In this document: positions 42,741 to 50,824 of the stretch, piece after piece
Numbering within the stretch: the stretch's first letter is position 1
Layout: each line of letters opens with the position of its first letter
Assembly: GCA_023397475.1 (NCBI GenBank)
Contig: JAEWUD010000047.1
Location: forward strand, 1-64,000
DNA length: 64,000 bases
Origin: Bacillota bacterium
Lineage (GTDB): Bacteria > Bacillota > Clostridia > Saccharofermentanales > Saccharofermentanaceae
Reading direction: 5' to 3'
The notes under the pieces: generated by a model
What the model was told of the DNA's origin: nothing
Databases searched by the model: none
The model's input: only the letters and a program-made list of their open reading frames with translations
Made by a program: the position numbers and the translations under genes

Positions 42741-43105
42741 ATTTCTACTTGCCCAGACTAGCCCAACTACGAATCACTACAGCCTTCATTATCTCGAAGT
42801 CATAACTCAGAATGCGAGCATATGATGAGCTTCCCCTACATAGGATCGAAGATTCTGGATCTACGGAAGTGAGAAATATTCGAGTCCTGCAACATCGTCA
42901 TTTGAAAATGTAACAAGGCAGTCTCTCAACATGCGTTTTGAGACTGCTTATTTACGTGGACAAATGTAAGAGAAGTTTTTGCTCTATATCCTGGATCTGT
43001 GGAACGATAGATATAGGTGCTTGTAGAGAAATGCCTGCCGAACAAGAAGGCTTAACCTTGGGGATTATGGATGTGAATCGAGAATCACGTCTGCAAGCAG
43101 TGCTC
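42741..43105. other. Gene-free spacer with a terminator-like hairpin
   Basis: No supported coding frame. GCAGTCTC at 42918-42925 pairs with GAGACTGC at 42940-42947, followed by TTATTT: a terminator-like hairpin with no gene before it. The stem resembles that of the terminator at 41947. CTGGATCT(A/G)(C/T)GGAA occurs near 42855 and again near 42989, a short direct repeat. Confidence 0.5.
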
Positions 43106-43210
43106 CGCACAAGCGGTGCTCCGCTGGGCTCTGTTACACTCGCACAAGCAGTGCTCTGCCGGCCTCCGTTACATTCGCACTAGCGGTGCTTCGCCGGGCT
43201 CTGTTACATC
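43106..43210. repeat. Three 35-bp tandem repeats
   Basis: Units start at 43106, 43141 and 43176 with CGCAC(A/T)AGC(A/G)GTGCT and end with GTTACA(C/T)(T/C). A fourth begins at 43211 (CGCAG) but does not continue. AGCAGTGCT-type words are small hairpins. Unlike arrays A-C the period is 35 bp. Confidence 0.85.
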
Positions 43211-43239
43211 CGCAGATTTGTTACTACAAGCCCAAGTAT

Positions 43240-43268
43240 TTTACAAGGATCACGTTCTTACCTATAAT
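43240..43268 (+). promoter_or_regulatory. Promoter of the M24 peptidase gene
   Basis: TTTACA at 43240-43245 and TATAAT at 43263-43268, 17 bp apart. Confidence 0.8.
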
Positions 43269-43305
43269 GAATCTGCCAAGGAAACGGCCAGAAGGAGTGA
43301 TTCCA

Positions 43306-44505
43306 ATGAACGATGTGCTTACGAAATCTATGCTCGAAGAGAGAATACACAAGTTGCTCGCCGCACTGCAGGCGGCGGATGATTCATATGATACTGTGAT
43401 CCTTACCCGAAAAATTAACCAGTATTACTATACCGGAACCATGCAGGATGGCTTGCTGATCCTTCGGCGAGACGGTCAGGTTTTTTATTTCGTGCGAAAA
43501 AGCGCGGAGCGCGCCAAACAGGAATCTCCTCTTGCCGTTGTCGTACCGATTCGGTCGTACGCGGATATTCGAGCCTATCTGCCGGAGAATCTCGGCTCCG
43601 TGTATCTCGAGACCGAATCGATGCCTCTGGCGATGATCGAGAGAATTCGGAAGTATTTTCATATGGATCGAATCACCCCGGTGGATCGCATTATCTCGCT
43701 GGAACGTTCTGTGAAGACGGCATATGAACTGGAATTCATACGCGAGAGCGGCAGACTGCATTGCAAAGCCCTGGAAGAGAAAGTGCCGATGCTGCTTCAG
43801 GAAGGAATCTGCGAGGCCGATTTTACGGCGCGTCTTTATTCGGAACTTGTACAAATGGGTCATCACGGAGTATCCCGTTTCTCGATGTATCAGGTCGAGA
43901 TGATCGTCGGCCAGCTCGGATTCGGTGTGACTTCGATGTATCCGACCTATTTTGACGGACCGGGCGGAATGCAGGGACTCTGTCCGGCGGTTCCCCTTCT
44001 GGGTCGCCGTGATGTCTTTCTTCGCAAGGGGGATATCGTGTTCGTCGATGTCGGATTTGGGTATCTGGGCTATCAGACCGATAAAACACAAGTATATTCT
44101 TTCGGGGCCGAACCGTCAGAGTTGGTCACGCGTACGCATACGGCCTGTATTGATGTCATGAACAAGGCAAGCCAGGCGATGCGCCCCGGTCTTCAGTGCC
44201 AGCAGGTATATCATCAGGCGATGAGAGATCTTCCGGAGGTCCTTAGATCTTCGGATTATTTCATGGGTTACAAAGAAGAGCGCGTGAAGTTCCTCGGTCA
44301 CGGCGTAGGCCTAGAGATTGACGAGCTTCCGGTCATCGCAGATAAGGTGGCGACGCCGATTTGCGAGAGCATGGTGATCGCTCTTGAACCGAAATGCGGA
44401 ATCGAAGGCATCGGTATGGTCGGGGTGGAGGAGACTTTCCTGATCGGACCGGACGGTGCCGAATGCCTTACCGGGGGACCTTCGCCGATCATGAGGGTCT
44501 CCTGA
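43306..44505 (+). CDS. M24 family aminopeptidase (Xaa-Pro type)
   Basis: A 399-aa cytoplasmic metallopeptidase. ATG 43306 (MNDVLTKSMLEERI) follows GAAGGAGTGA; the frame is open upstream only through repeats. The N-terminal creatinase-like domain (about 1-145) has LTRKINQYYYTGTMQDG. The catalytic domain keeps both metal-binding Asp (VFVDVGFGYLGYQTDKTQ), the His in FLGHGVGLEIDELP, and the Glu pair in ALEPKCGIEGIGMVGVEET. The canonical first-Asp surroundings (DxGxxxxGYxxDxTR) have Lys-Thr-Gln for the usual Thr-Arg, so substrate range may differ from PepP. It has its own promoter. A second M24 protein is encoded at 51478. Confidence 0.88.
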   Translation: MNDVLTKSMLEERIHKLLAALQAADDSYDTVILTRKINQYYYTGTMQDGLLILRRDGQVFYFVRKSAERAKQESPLAVVVPIRSYADIRAYLPENLGSVYLETESMPLAMIERIRKYFHMDRITPVDRIISLERSVKTAYELEFIRESGRLHCKALEEKVPMLLQEGICEADFTARLYSELVQMGHHGVSRFSMYQVEMIVGQLGFGVTSMYPTYFDGPGGMQGLCPAVPLLGRRDVFLRKGDIVFVDVGFGYLGYQTDKTQVYSFGAEPSELVTRTHTACIDVMNKASQAMRPGLQCQQVYHQAMRDLPEVLRSSDYFMGYKEERVKFLGHGVGLEIDELPVIADKVATPICESMVIALEPKCGIEGIGMVGVEETFLIGPDGAECLTGGPSPIMRVS

Positions 44506-44571
44506 ACGTTCTTCTTACGGCGATGCGTAGGATTTTGCCGCGGATATGCATGGAAAGCTTAAGGGCTATGT

Positions 44572-44979
44572 TCAATCGCTGATTCCCTTTTCAAGAGCGT
44601 TGGTGACAGCGCTTTTAATCGTGTCACTTGAGAGGGTGGCTCCGCTTATGGAGTCGACCGCCACGCGGTTTTGCCCGGTGATATCGTCGACGATAACCTC
44701 GGCTTTCTCACCCATGCCGTTCTTGTGTTCTATCAGCTCAATATCGGCAATGGCATGGTCTTGTACCGTAACCCTGACCCTGACGTAGACAAGTCCTGCA
44801 TCCGCTTCGCCCTCGTACGAGCCGTCGGAGACCTTTGTCATGTCGACATCATGAATCTCAAGATTCGCTTGACCGGACGCGGCGGTTCGTCCCATAGCGA
44901 GAAAACCGGCTATACCGGCGATGACCAGGATGACAACGATAGCGGATACGATCAGAAGGGATTTCTTTTTTGCGCTCAT
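44572..44979 (-). CDS. FMN-binding domain protein
   Basis: A 135-aa membrane-anchored protein. Residues 6-30 are a membrane helix. Residues about 50-133 are an FMN_bind domain (DGSYEGEADAGLVYVRVRVTV, then DSISGATLSSDTIKSAVTNAL); the Thr in SGAT is the site at which FMN can be joined covalently by ApbE. It probably takes part in extracellular electron transfer or a flavin-based respiratory chain. It is the second gene after a TetR regulator, 25 bp downstream, so TetR probably controls it. Confidence 0.92.
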   Translation of the reverse strand: MSAKKKSLLIVSAIVVILVIAGIAGFLAMGRTAASGQANLEIHDVDMTKVSDGSYEGEADAGLVYVRVRVTVQDHAIADIELIEHKNGMGEKAEVIVDDITGQNRVAVDSISGATLSSDTIKSAVTNALEKGISD

Positions 44980-45004
44980 ACGAATACCTCATTCAATTTT
45001 TTCG

Positions 45005-45586
45005 TTAGGGAAGAAGACCTCGGGTCACGATGTCAAACTCGACTTGAAAACGCGCCTTGGCTTCGTCAAACGTCAAGTCGGGAAGACGACTCAACATAAG
45101 ATGAAAGCCGTGAAATGAACTCCAGATCGCAAACGCTGTCCTCTCGGGATCTGACGGCCGAATTCTGCCGTCACTCATTGCCTTCTCCAGATGTCTGGCG
45201 AGCATTGCAAGGCGCGGAGAGGTTCCCGTGGATTTGCGACTGTACTTCCGAGTAACGATCAACATATATTTCTCGGATTCTTCGTACGCGAGTTGCATCA
45301 TTCGGTAGAAGACGCCATGAATCATCTCGAAAATATCGTCCTTATCCGTCAGAATGGAGCGGATCTCTTGGTCCAGCCAATCAAACTGAGCTTTCTCAAT
45401 CTCGTCGATGATTTCTTGACGGTCGACGAAATAGTGATAGATTACTCCGGTGGAATAATTCATTCGCTTGCTGATCTTGCGCACAGAAACAGCAGGAAAG
45501 CCCTCCTCGAGACCGATTGCCAAAGCGGTATCCAGAATCTCCTGCCTTGTCTTATCGCTGCGTTCTTTCTGATAATCTCGAACCAT
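45005..45586 (-). CDS. TetR family regulator (FMN_bind operon)
   Basis: A 193-aa TetR protein. ATG 45586 (MVRDYQKERSDKTRQEIL) has GGAGGAG upstream. The N-terminal DNA-binding domain is ILDTALAIGLEEGFPAVSVRKISKRMNYSTGVIYHYFVDRQEII. The C-terminal ligand-binding part has SDPERTAFAIWSSFHGFHLML. A perfect 19-bp palindrome 30 bp upstream is the likely autoregulatory operator. The FMN-binding protein gene follows in the same transcript. The inducer is unknown. Confidence 0.93.
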   Translation of the reverse strand: MVRDYQKERSDKTRQEILDTALAIGLEEGFPAVSVRKISKRMNYSTGVIYHYFVDRQEIIDEIEKAQFDWLDQEIRSILTDKDDIFEMIHGVFYRMMQLAYEESEKYMLIVTRKYSRKSTGTSPRLAMLARHLEKAMSDGRIRPSDPERTAFAIWSSFHGFHLMLSRLPDLTFDEAKARFQVEFDIVTRGLLP

Positions 45587-45615
45587 GATCTCCTCCAAAA
45601 ATAACTGAGTTCAAA

Positions 45616-45634
45616 AACATAACGGCGTTATGTT
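45616..45634 (-). promoter_or_regulatory. TetR operator
   Basis: AACATAACG-G-CGTTATGTT, a perfect 19-bp inverted repeat 30 bp before the tetR ATG. On the minus strand TTGACA (plus 45662-45667) lies upstream, so the palindrome covers the start of transcription. Confidence 0.8.
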
Positions 45635-45640
45635 AATAAA

Positions 45641-45883
45641 CTAACAGACGGGTAATATTCTTGTCAAGGTTGGATTTCCTTTGGCATGATGTTGGGCGGT
45701 CAATACAAAAGACGCGAAGTCGATGTTTTTCTCATCATCTCTTCGCGTCTTTCTTGTGTAAGCTCTTGGATTCTCACTTCTTCGTGTCACCGGGTTGATG
45801 TCTCCCCAGGTGCCGCGTCGCTTGCTGTCCGCTTCTTTCTTCATGCGTTTCGACAGCTTCTCATAAGGAACATAGCGATCCAT
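45641..45883 (-). CDS. Small basic conserved-type protein
   Basis: An 80-aa protein from ATG 45883 (MDRYVPYEKLSKRMKKEADSKRRGTWGDINPVTRR); GAGGAGG lies at the right distance, and a second ATG is 6 bp upstream. The pattern YVPYEKLSK, WGDINPVTRRSENPRAYTRKT is like a group of very small basic proteins in Clostridia with no known role. Oddly, a strong terminator (45701-45750) lies inside the last third of the frame and the stop overlaps the next gene's promoter. I suspect the original stop codon was lost and that the native protein ends near residue 55-60. Confidence 0.55.
   Translation of the reverse strand: MDRYVPYEKLSKRMKKEADSKRRGTWGDINPVTRRSENPRAYTRKTRRDDEKNIDFASFVLTAQHHAKGNPTLTRILPVC
45701..45750 (-). 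terminator. Terminator inside the small basic gene
   Basis: AAGACGCGAAG at 45709-45719 pairs with CTTCGCGTCTT at 45741-45751: 11 bp. On the minus strand TTTTGT follows; on the plus strand TTTCTT. Confidence 0.8.
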
Positions 45884-45965
45884 AATCATTCCTCCTCGCT
45901 GTAATGCTCACTCATTGTAGCAAAGAGTGGCAAGAACTCGCAAGTGATGTCATGTCGACACGTTC

Positions 45966-46565
45966 TTATGCGCTTAACAACGAAAGAATCATCCGGATCA
46001 GGAGTTTTTTCATCACAACATAATCGAGATTTTCATCTCGTGAGAAGACAAGCTCATGGACATATTGCTCTACTAAAGTCATCATCAGGTGCATCTTCTC
46101 GCGAGGGAAATCGAAGGGAATTCCGAGTTCGGCGACAATACGTACGAGCTCATCATTCATACGCGCGTAGCTCTCGTCAAAAAATGACTTTACCTCGGGG
46201 TCGGAGAAAGAAAGGGCGGAAATCTCAGCGTAGGCGGCCGGGGAAGAGTCGTGACTTGCAATCACCGCTTCAATAATGTCATCGATGATCTTCTCATAGT
46301 CGAGCGGCAGGGAGAGTGAGGAGAAGACTTTGCGAATTCGCTCGTTAAATAATGCGAAATACATCGGCAAGGACGCAATAAAGATCTCGTGTTTGTCTTC
46401 GAAATATCTGTAGACAATACCGGTCGAAACACCGGCGCGTTTGGCAATTTCAGCGGTATTGGTATTGCGCATGCCTTTCTCATTGAAAAGAGCGTATCCG
46501 GCTTCGATAATCCGGTTTTTCTTATCAATGGAACGTCGCTGCTTCGGCTCGGATGTAGCTTTCAC
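45966..46565 (-). CDS. TetR family regulator (divergent from ABC system)
   Basis: A 199-aa TetR protein starting at GTG 46565 with GGAGG eight bases upstream. The DNA-binding domain is IIEAGYALFNEKGMRNTNTAEIAKRAGVSTGIVYRYFEDKHEIF. The C-terminal part is helical without a recognised ligand site. It is divergent from the MacB/FtsX-type ABC genes, whose promoter region (46653-46688) has an ATTCAT/ATGAAT inverted repeat that may be the operator. Repression of the ABC genes is the likely role. Confidence 0.93.
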   Translation of the reverse strand: MKATSEPKQRRSIDKKNRIIEAGYALFNEKGMRNTNTAEIAKRAGVSTGIVYRYFEDKHEIFIASLPMYFALFNERIRKVFSSLSLPLDYEKIIDDIIEAVIASHDSSPAAYAEISALSFSDPEVKSFFDESYARMNDELVRIVAELGIPFDFPREKMHLMMTLVEQYVHELVFSRDENLDYVVMKKLLIRMILSLLSA

Positions 46566-46659
46566 TGTGTATTCCTCCGCAAATTCTATGCTTCCATTCT
46601 CAGCATATCCTAAAATAAACGATTGTCAAACAGAATGTGAAACAATATTCATATTCATG

Positions 46660-46688
46660 TTGACGCGAATGAATCTCGGCCTTATCAT
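46660..46688 (+). promoter_or_regulatory. ABC operon promoter
   Basis: TTGACG at 46660-46665 and TATCAT at 46683-46688, 17 bp apart. ATTCAT at 46653-46658 and ATGAAT at 46669-46674 flank the -35 as a possible TetR operator. Confidence 0.7.
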
Positions 46689-46726
46689 GAAAGTGAAATC
46701 AATTTCAAATAAATAGGCGGACGGTG

Positions 46727-47431
46727 ATGATCATGAATATCTCGTTTCGATACTTGAGCAAGAGTTACGGAGCAATCCCTGCAAAAACAACGGTTCTGCA
46801 AAGTGTGGCTGCGGAAATCCGGGATGGTGAGGTTTGCGCGATTCTGGGACCCTCGGGTAGTGGCAAGTCGACGCTTCTTCAGCTCATCGGCGGTCTTGAA
46901 AGTGCCGACGAGGGAAGTATTGTCGTCGCGGGGCGGGACATCACCAAGATGTCTCCCCGCGAGATCGGAAGATACAGGAGAGAACTTTTGGGTTTCGTAT
47001 TTCAGTTTTACAATCTGATTCCGAATCTGACCGTTCGCGAGAATATTGAACTCTGTGCGAATTTGACACGAAACCCGGTGCCGGTCGATGACCTTCTTAC
47101 GGAAATCGGAATGATAGAGCATAAAAATAAGTTTCCCGCACAATTATCCGGCGGTCAGCAACAGCGCTGCGCCATCGCGCGAGCCTTGGTTAAGAAGCCT
47201 CCGATCCTCCTGTGCGACGAACCGACCGGAGCCTTGGACTCACAAAATGCCAGAGAGATCATGTGCCTTCTGGAACGAGTTAATCGAGAATTCGGAACGA
47301 CAATTCTGATCGTGTCTCACAATCCTGTCATCGTCGACACGGTTCATCACGTTCTCCAACTTAAGGACGGCAGAATTGTTTCCGATCGGGTGAATACATC
47401 ACCGGTTGCTGCCGCAAAGCTGGATTGGTAA
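46727..47431 (+). CDS. ABC transporter ATP-binding protein, MacB/LolD type
   Basis: A 234-aa ATPase. Walker A GPSGSGKST, Q-loop FVFQFYNLIPNLTVREN, signature LSGGQQQR, Walker B PILLCDEPTGALDSQN and H-loop IVSHN are all intact. The GALDS after Walker B marks the MacB/LolD class, which pairs with FtsX-type permeases. GTG 46724, ATG 46727 and ATG 46733 are possible starts; the weak AGGCGG at 46715-46720 suits 46727. The permease gene starts 13 bp after its stop. Regulated by the divergent TetR (inference). Confidence 0.93.
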   Translation: MIMNISFRYLSKSYGAIPAKTTVLQSVAAEIRDGEVCAILGPSGSGKSTLLQLIGGLESADEGSIVVAGRDITKMSPREIGRYRRELLGFVFQFYNLIPNLTVRENIELCANLTRNPVPVDDLLTEIGMIEHKNKFPAQLSGGQQQRCAIARALVKKPPILLCDEPTGALDSQNAREIMCLLERVNREFGTTILIVSHNPVIVDTVHHVLQLKDGRIVSDRVNTSPVAAAKLDW

Positions 47432-47444
47432 GGGAGTGAAGAAA

Positions 47445-49682
47445 ATGATATTGTACAGACGAATTTCTCGAGAATTACGCACACATTGGGTTCGATGGTC
47501 ATCACTGATGTTTCTTACTGCCGTCGGCCTGGCGATGGTCGGTGCGCTTACGGGAGCTTCTTTTTCTGTCTTCAACGTGACGGAGCGTAACGCTCTTGAA
47601 AGCCGGGTTGAAGACGGCCAGTTTATCGTTGCCTCACCGCTCAGCGACACCGTCGTCGAGGACCTGGATGAGGCCGGATTCCGGGTGGAGAGAAATTTCT
47701 ATTGTGATTTTTCCGGAGAGAACGGGTCGACACTTCGCGTCTTTGGCACTCGTGAGAACATCAATCTTGCGACGCCGGATCGCGGTGACTTGCCGACCCG
47801 GTCGAGTGAAGTTTTCCTCGAGAAGCTTTTCGCGAAAAAAATGAAGATCACGATCGGTGATAAGATCGAAATCGGCGATACTGCATATGATGTTATCGGC
47901 ATCGGATCGTTTCCCGACTACGAGGCGCTCTTCAAAAACTTCGGCGATGTCGGATGCGATCCGGCGAGATTCAGTGTTGCCATGCTGACCGATTCGGATT
48001 ATGAGAACCTCGTGCAAACCGGATCTTCCGCAGGATCAGAGACCTTTCTGTACGCATTTGATTGCGACGAAGATATATCATCCGACGACCTGAAGCACGA
48101 GCTTCGAAGTCGGGCGGAGGAGGGCGTGTTTCTCCTGTCCTTTCTTACCGCCGAGAATAATCAAAGAATCGGAGCCGCCGGTGAAGACATCGTGATAACA
48201 GGCATTTCCGGCATGGTTGGCGCCGTTATCTTTCTTCTTTTGCTCGGATACGTCATCTCCGTCTTTATGGTGCAGACAATTGACCGGGAAAGCAGCGTGA
48301 TCGGCGCTCTCGTCGCTCTTGGCCTTACGAACGCAGAACTGATCCGATATTATATGGCGCTTCCTGCGCTTGTCGGTTTTGTCGGTGCCTGCATCGGGAC
48401 CCTCGCAGGGTATTGTCTGACACCAACGCAATTTTCTGATTCGAGCGGTTACTTCTCCTATCCCGATCCTCAGGTGCTTATTCCGCCTGCGTGGATCGTG
48501 ATCTCGCTCGTGTTGCCGCCGCTTCTTTGCGGGCTTGTGAACTGGATCGTCGTCCGCCGGCGACTTTGTGTTTCGTCGCTTTCACTTCTTCGCGGAGAAC
48601 ACCGGGAGAAAACAGCCGGCGGCCCCGAACTTCGAAGCATGTCTTTTTCGATGCGCTTCGGCATCCGTCACGCACTTCATGAATGGCGTTCCGCGGCTGC
48701 CCTCCTGGGAGCTTTGTTTCTATCGCTCCTGTTGATCATGCTCGCCGTAGACTGTTACGCGGCGATTGAGAATATGATTCGGGACAACCGTGAGAGCACA
48801 AGATTTATCGAGATGATCTTTCTCAACGCGACGCCGGAAGAAATTCCGCCGAATACCGAGGAAGGATATGCCGAGAAACTGAAGAAGGAAGCATGGGGAT
48901 ATGAGATTGATGTTACCCTTCTGGGTATCCATCCGGGGAATCCCTATTTTCCCTTTGACATACCACTGGGAGAGAACGAGGTCATTATTTCTTCTTCGGC
49001 GATGCGCAAGTTCAATCTATCGAAGGGAGATACGATCACACTCCATGAAGCAACGGGTGACAGGACCCGAAGTTTCCGTATCACCGGAGTGGCTGAGTAT
49101 TCCGCGGGATCGTTCCTGTTTATGGATATCGACGCGATGAGAGAGCTTTATGCGCGGGGGGACAGTTTTACGAATGTCCTTTTTACCGACGGGAAGATTG
49201 ACATGGAACGGGAGAGAATCGCGTATCGGGTGAGTCGGGAAGACATTATCGGATATGGAGATATCTTCCGCCAATTGATGTCGGGACTTCTGCGAATGCT
49301 TACGATCGTATCAACATTCATTCTTATCACCGTCTTGTATCTGATGCAGAAGAATGTGATTGATCGTTCGACCTATTCGATCGCTCTGAGTAAAACATTT
49401 GGGTATACGGAGAAGGAGGTTCGAAGACTTTATCTGCGATTCGGATTCGTCGTTGTCGCGTCAGGTTCAATCTTTCTTGTGCCTCTATCGAAAATCGTGA
49501 TCGACCGGATATTTCCGATCATGGTATCAAACGTCAGTGTCGGTATGGATACCTCGGTTCCCCTTCTTATTTATCCGATGATCATGCTCTGGATATTTCT
49601 CGTTTACGGAGCGGTGTACGTGCTTCTTGCCCGACGACTTAGAAGTGTACGTGCGGCCGAGATTCTGAAACAACGGGAATAG
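47445..49682 (+). CDS. FtsX-domain ABC permease with two modules
   Basis: A 745-aa permease. ATG 47445 (MILYRRISRELRTHWVRWSSL) has AGGGAGTGAAG upstream. The layout is: helix at about 18-42, an outside MacB-like domain (about 43-235), three helices with an FtsX core (about 250-370), then a second helix (about 420-440), a second outside domain and three more helices at about 615-735 (LRMLTIVSTFILITVLYLMQKNVIDR). Two fused FtsX modules in one chain allow it to act without a second permease. Such systems move lipoproteins, peptides or drugs, or act mechanically; the substrate here is unknown. Confidence 0.9.
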   Translation: MILYRRISRELRTHWVRWSSLMFLTAVGLAMVGALTGASFSVFNVTERNALESRVEDGQFIVASPLSDTVVEDLDEAGFRVERNFYCDFSGENGSTLRVFGTRENINLATPDRGDLPTRSSEVFLEKLFAKKMKITIGDKIEIGDTAYDVIGIGSFPDYEALFKNFGDVGCDPARFSVAMLTDSDYENLVQTGSSAGSETFLYAFDCDEDISSDDLKHELRSRAEEGVFLLSFLTAENNQRIGAAGEDIVITGISGMVGAVIFLLLLGYVISVFMVQTIDRESSVIGALVALGLTNAELIRYYMALPALVGFVGACIGTLAGYCLTPTQFSDSSGYFSYPDPQVLIPPAWIVISLVLPPLLCGLVNWIVVRRRLCVSSLSLLRGEHREKTAGGPELRSMSFSMRFGIRHALHEWRSAAALLGALFLSLLLIMLAVDCYAAIENMIRDNRESTRFIEMIFLNATPEEIPPNTEEGYAEKLKKEAWGYEIDVTLLGIHPGNPYFPFDIPLGENEVIISSSAMRKFNLSKGDTITLHEATGDRTRSFRITGVAEYSAGSFLFMDIDAMRELYARGDSFTNVLFTDGKIDMERERIAYRVSREDIIGYGDIFRQLMSGLLRMLTIVSTFILITVLYLMQKNVIDRSTYSIALSKTFGYTEKEVRRLYLRFGFVVVASGSIFLVPLSKIVIDRIFPIMVSNVSVGMDTSVPLLIYPMIMLWIFLVYGAVYVLLARRLRSVRAAEILKQRE

Positions 49683-49684
49683 AA

Positions 49685-50356
49685 TCAGCGAATTCTGCCC
49701 CCGTGATAGAAACATTCAAAGATCAGTTCATCGTCGCGAAAAATCTCCTCATATCCCTGAAACCAATCAAGGGATCCTGACGCAGAGCATCGATACGTGT
49801 ATGGCCCGTCGTGAAAAAAAGCGGGTCCGCGATAGGGCGCTGCTTCGGGCACATGAGAAAGCGCCGCTTTGAGAAAATCTCCGCTAAAACCGTCGCCGAT
49901 CACCCGACCGACATAGTTCATGGAGAAGATCGGAACTTCACGAAGCCATACGGCTTCTTCTCCGGAAAAAGCTTCGCCGCCGAGAAACGTATCGATGTAG
50001 AGGTAATCTCCTTCACGGTAGAGAAGATCGTGAGAAGAAGGACGGGAAGACGCAGTCTCCGCCCCTTTGCCGGCGTACGTCTTGCGTTTGGCTTCGAGGA
50101 GAAAACGAACAAAATCATCCGACAAATCGATGTCGGAAGGTATAGGTTGGCGGATGCAGGGATCCTCTTTCACCAGATAATCCACCGTCACGAGCAAAAC
50201 TTCGCTCAGAAGAATGAGATTCGTAATATCCGGGAAGCCTTGTCCGGCCTCCCACTTCGCAACCGCCTGGCGGGAGATATTCAAGCGCTCGGCGAGCGTC
50301 TCCTGTGTCATTCCTTTGCTTCGTCGTAGAAATGCGAGTTTCTCACAAAATTGCAT
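49685..50356 (-). CDS. XRE-type regulator with DUF5680 domain
   Basis: A 223-aa protein. Residues 1-65 are a helix-turn-helix of the Cro/XRE class (KLAFLRRSKGMTQETLAERLNISRQAVAKWEAGQGFPDI). Residues about 85-223 match DUF5680-like domains (FVRFLLEAKRKTYAGKGAE, LYREGDYLYIDTFLGGEAFSGEEAVW, YTYRCSASGSLDWFQGYEEIF), a family often fused to XRE domains in Firmicutes and possibly binding a small ligand. It ends 2 bp from the convergent permease stop. Target unknown. Confidence 0.88.
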   Translation of the reverse strand: MQFCEKLAFLRRSKGMTQETLAERLNISRQAVAKWEAGQGFPDITNLILLSEVLLVTVDYLVKEDPCIRQPIPSDIDLSDDFVRFLLEAKRKTYAGKGAETASSRPSSHDLLYREGDYLYIDTFLGGEAFSGEEAVWLREVPIFSMNYVGRVIGDGFSGDFLKAALSHVPEAAPYRGPAFFHDGPYTYRCSASGSLDWFQGYEEIFRDDELIFECFYHGGRIR

Positions 50357-50480
50357 ATCTTTGCACCTCCTTGGCTTCTAATCGCATGATATCACGTGAG
50401 AATGGCAAGGAGACATCACCGCCTCGTTTCGTTTTCGCAACGTAACGTTGCATCCCAGCCCGGAGAAAGTATGGGATAGT

Positions 50481-50520
50481 AGAAGCCCGGCCATCGATCT
50501 ACCGACGGCCGGGCTTCTTC
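50481..50520 (-). terminator. tRNA-Ser terminator
   Basis: AGAAGCCCGGCC at 50481-50492 pairs with GGCCGGGCTTCT at 50507-50518. The U-tract on the minus strand is poor (ACTAT), though the stem is strong. Confidence 0.65.
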
Positions 50521-50523
50521 TGT

Positions 50524-50612
50524 TGGCGGAGACGGTGGGATTCGAACCCACGTGCCCTTGCGGACAACTCGATTTCGAGTCGAGCTCGTTATGACCACTT
50601 CGATACGTCTCC
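50524..50612 (-). tRNA. tRNA-Ser (CGA)
   Basis: An 89-nt tRNA with a long variable arm, as in class II tRNAs. The acceptor stem GGAGACG pairs with CGTCTCC, the discriminator is G, and CCA is encoded. The anticodon stem-loop is CTCGA-CTCGAAA-TCGAG, giving anticodon CGA, which reads UCG. The T-loop GTTCGAATC is normal. It has its own promoter. Confidence 0.97.
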
Positions 50613-50625
50613 GTGACGTCATTCG

Positions 50626-50654
50626 ATTATGGGGGTTTTGGGGTGAAAAGTCAA
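50626..50654 (-). promoter_or_regulatory. tRNA-Ser promoter
   Basis: On the minus strand TTGACT (plus 50649-50654) and CATAAT (plus 50626-50631) with a 17-bp spacer, 13 bp before the tRNA 5' end. Confidence 0.82.
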
Positions 50655-50824
50655 TACTTTCAAGGCTCGTGAGGTCGGCTTTTTTCGTGAAGATCGCAGA
50701 TATGCGAAACGTTTCACAGGAACATCCATTTGCTTATTCATACAAAGAATTTTTGTTGCTCATTTTCATGAAACGCGATAAGATTATTCTACGATGAAAA
50801 AAAGCTGAGGGTTTGATAGACGGC

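Noticed and set aside
45944..46276. 110-codon plus-strand frame over the second tetR
   Set aside because: Arg/Ser-rich shadow of the TetR gene; no ribosome binding site.
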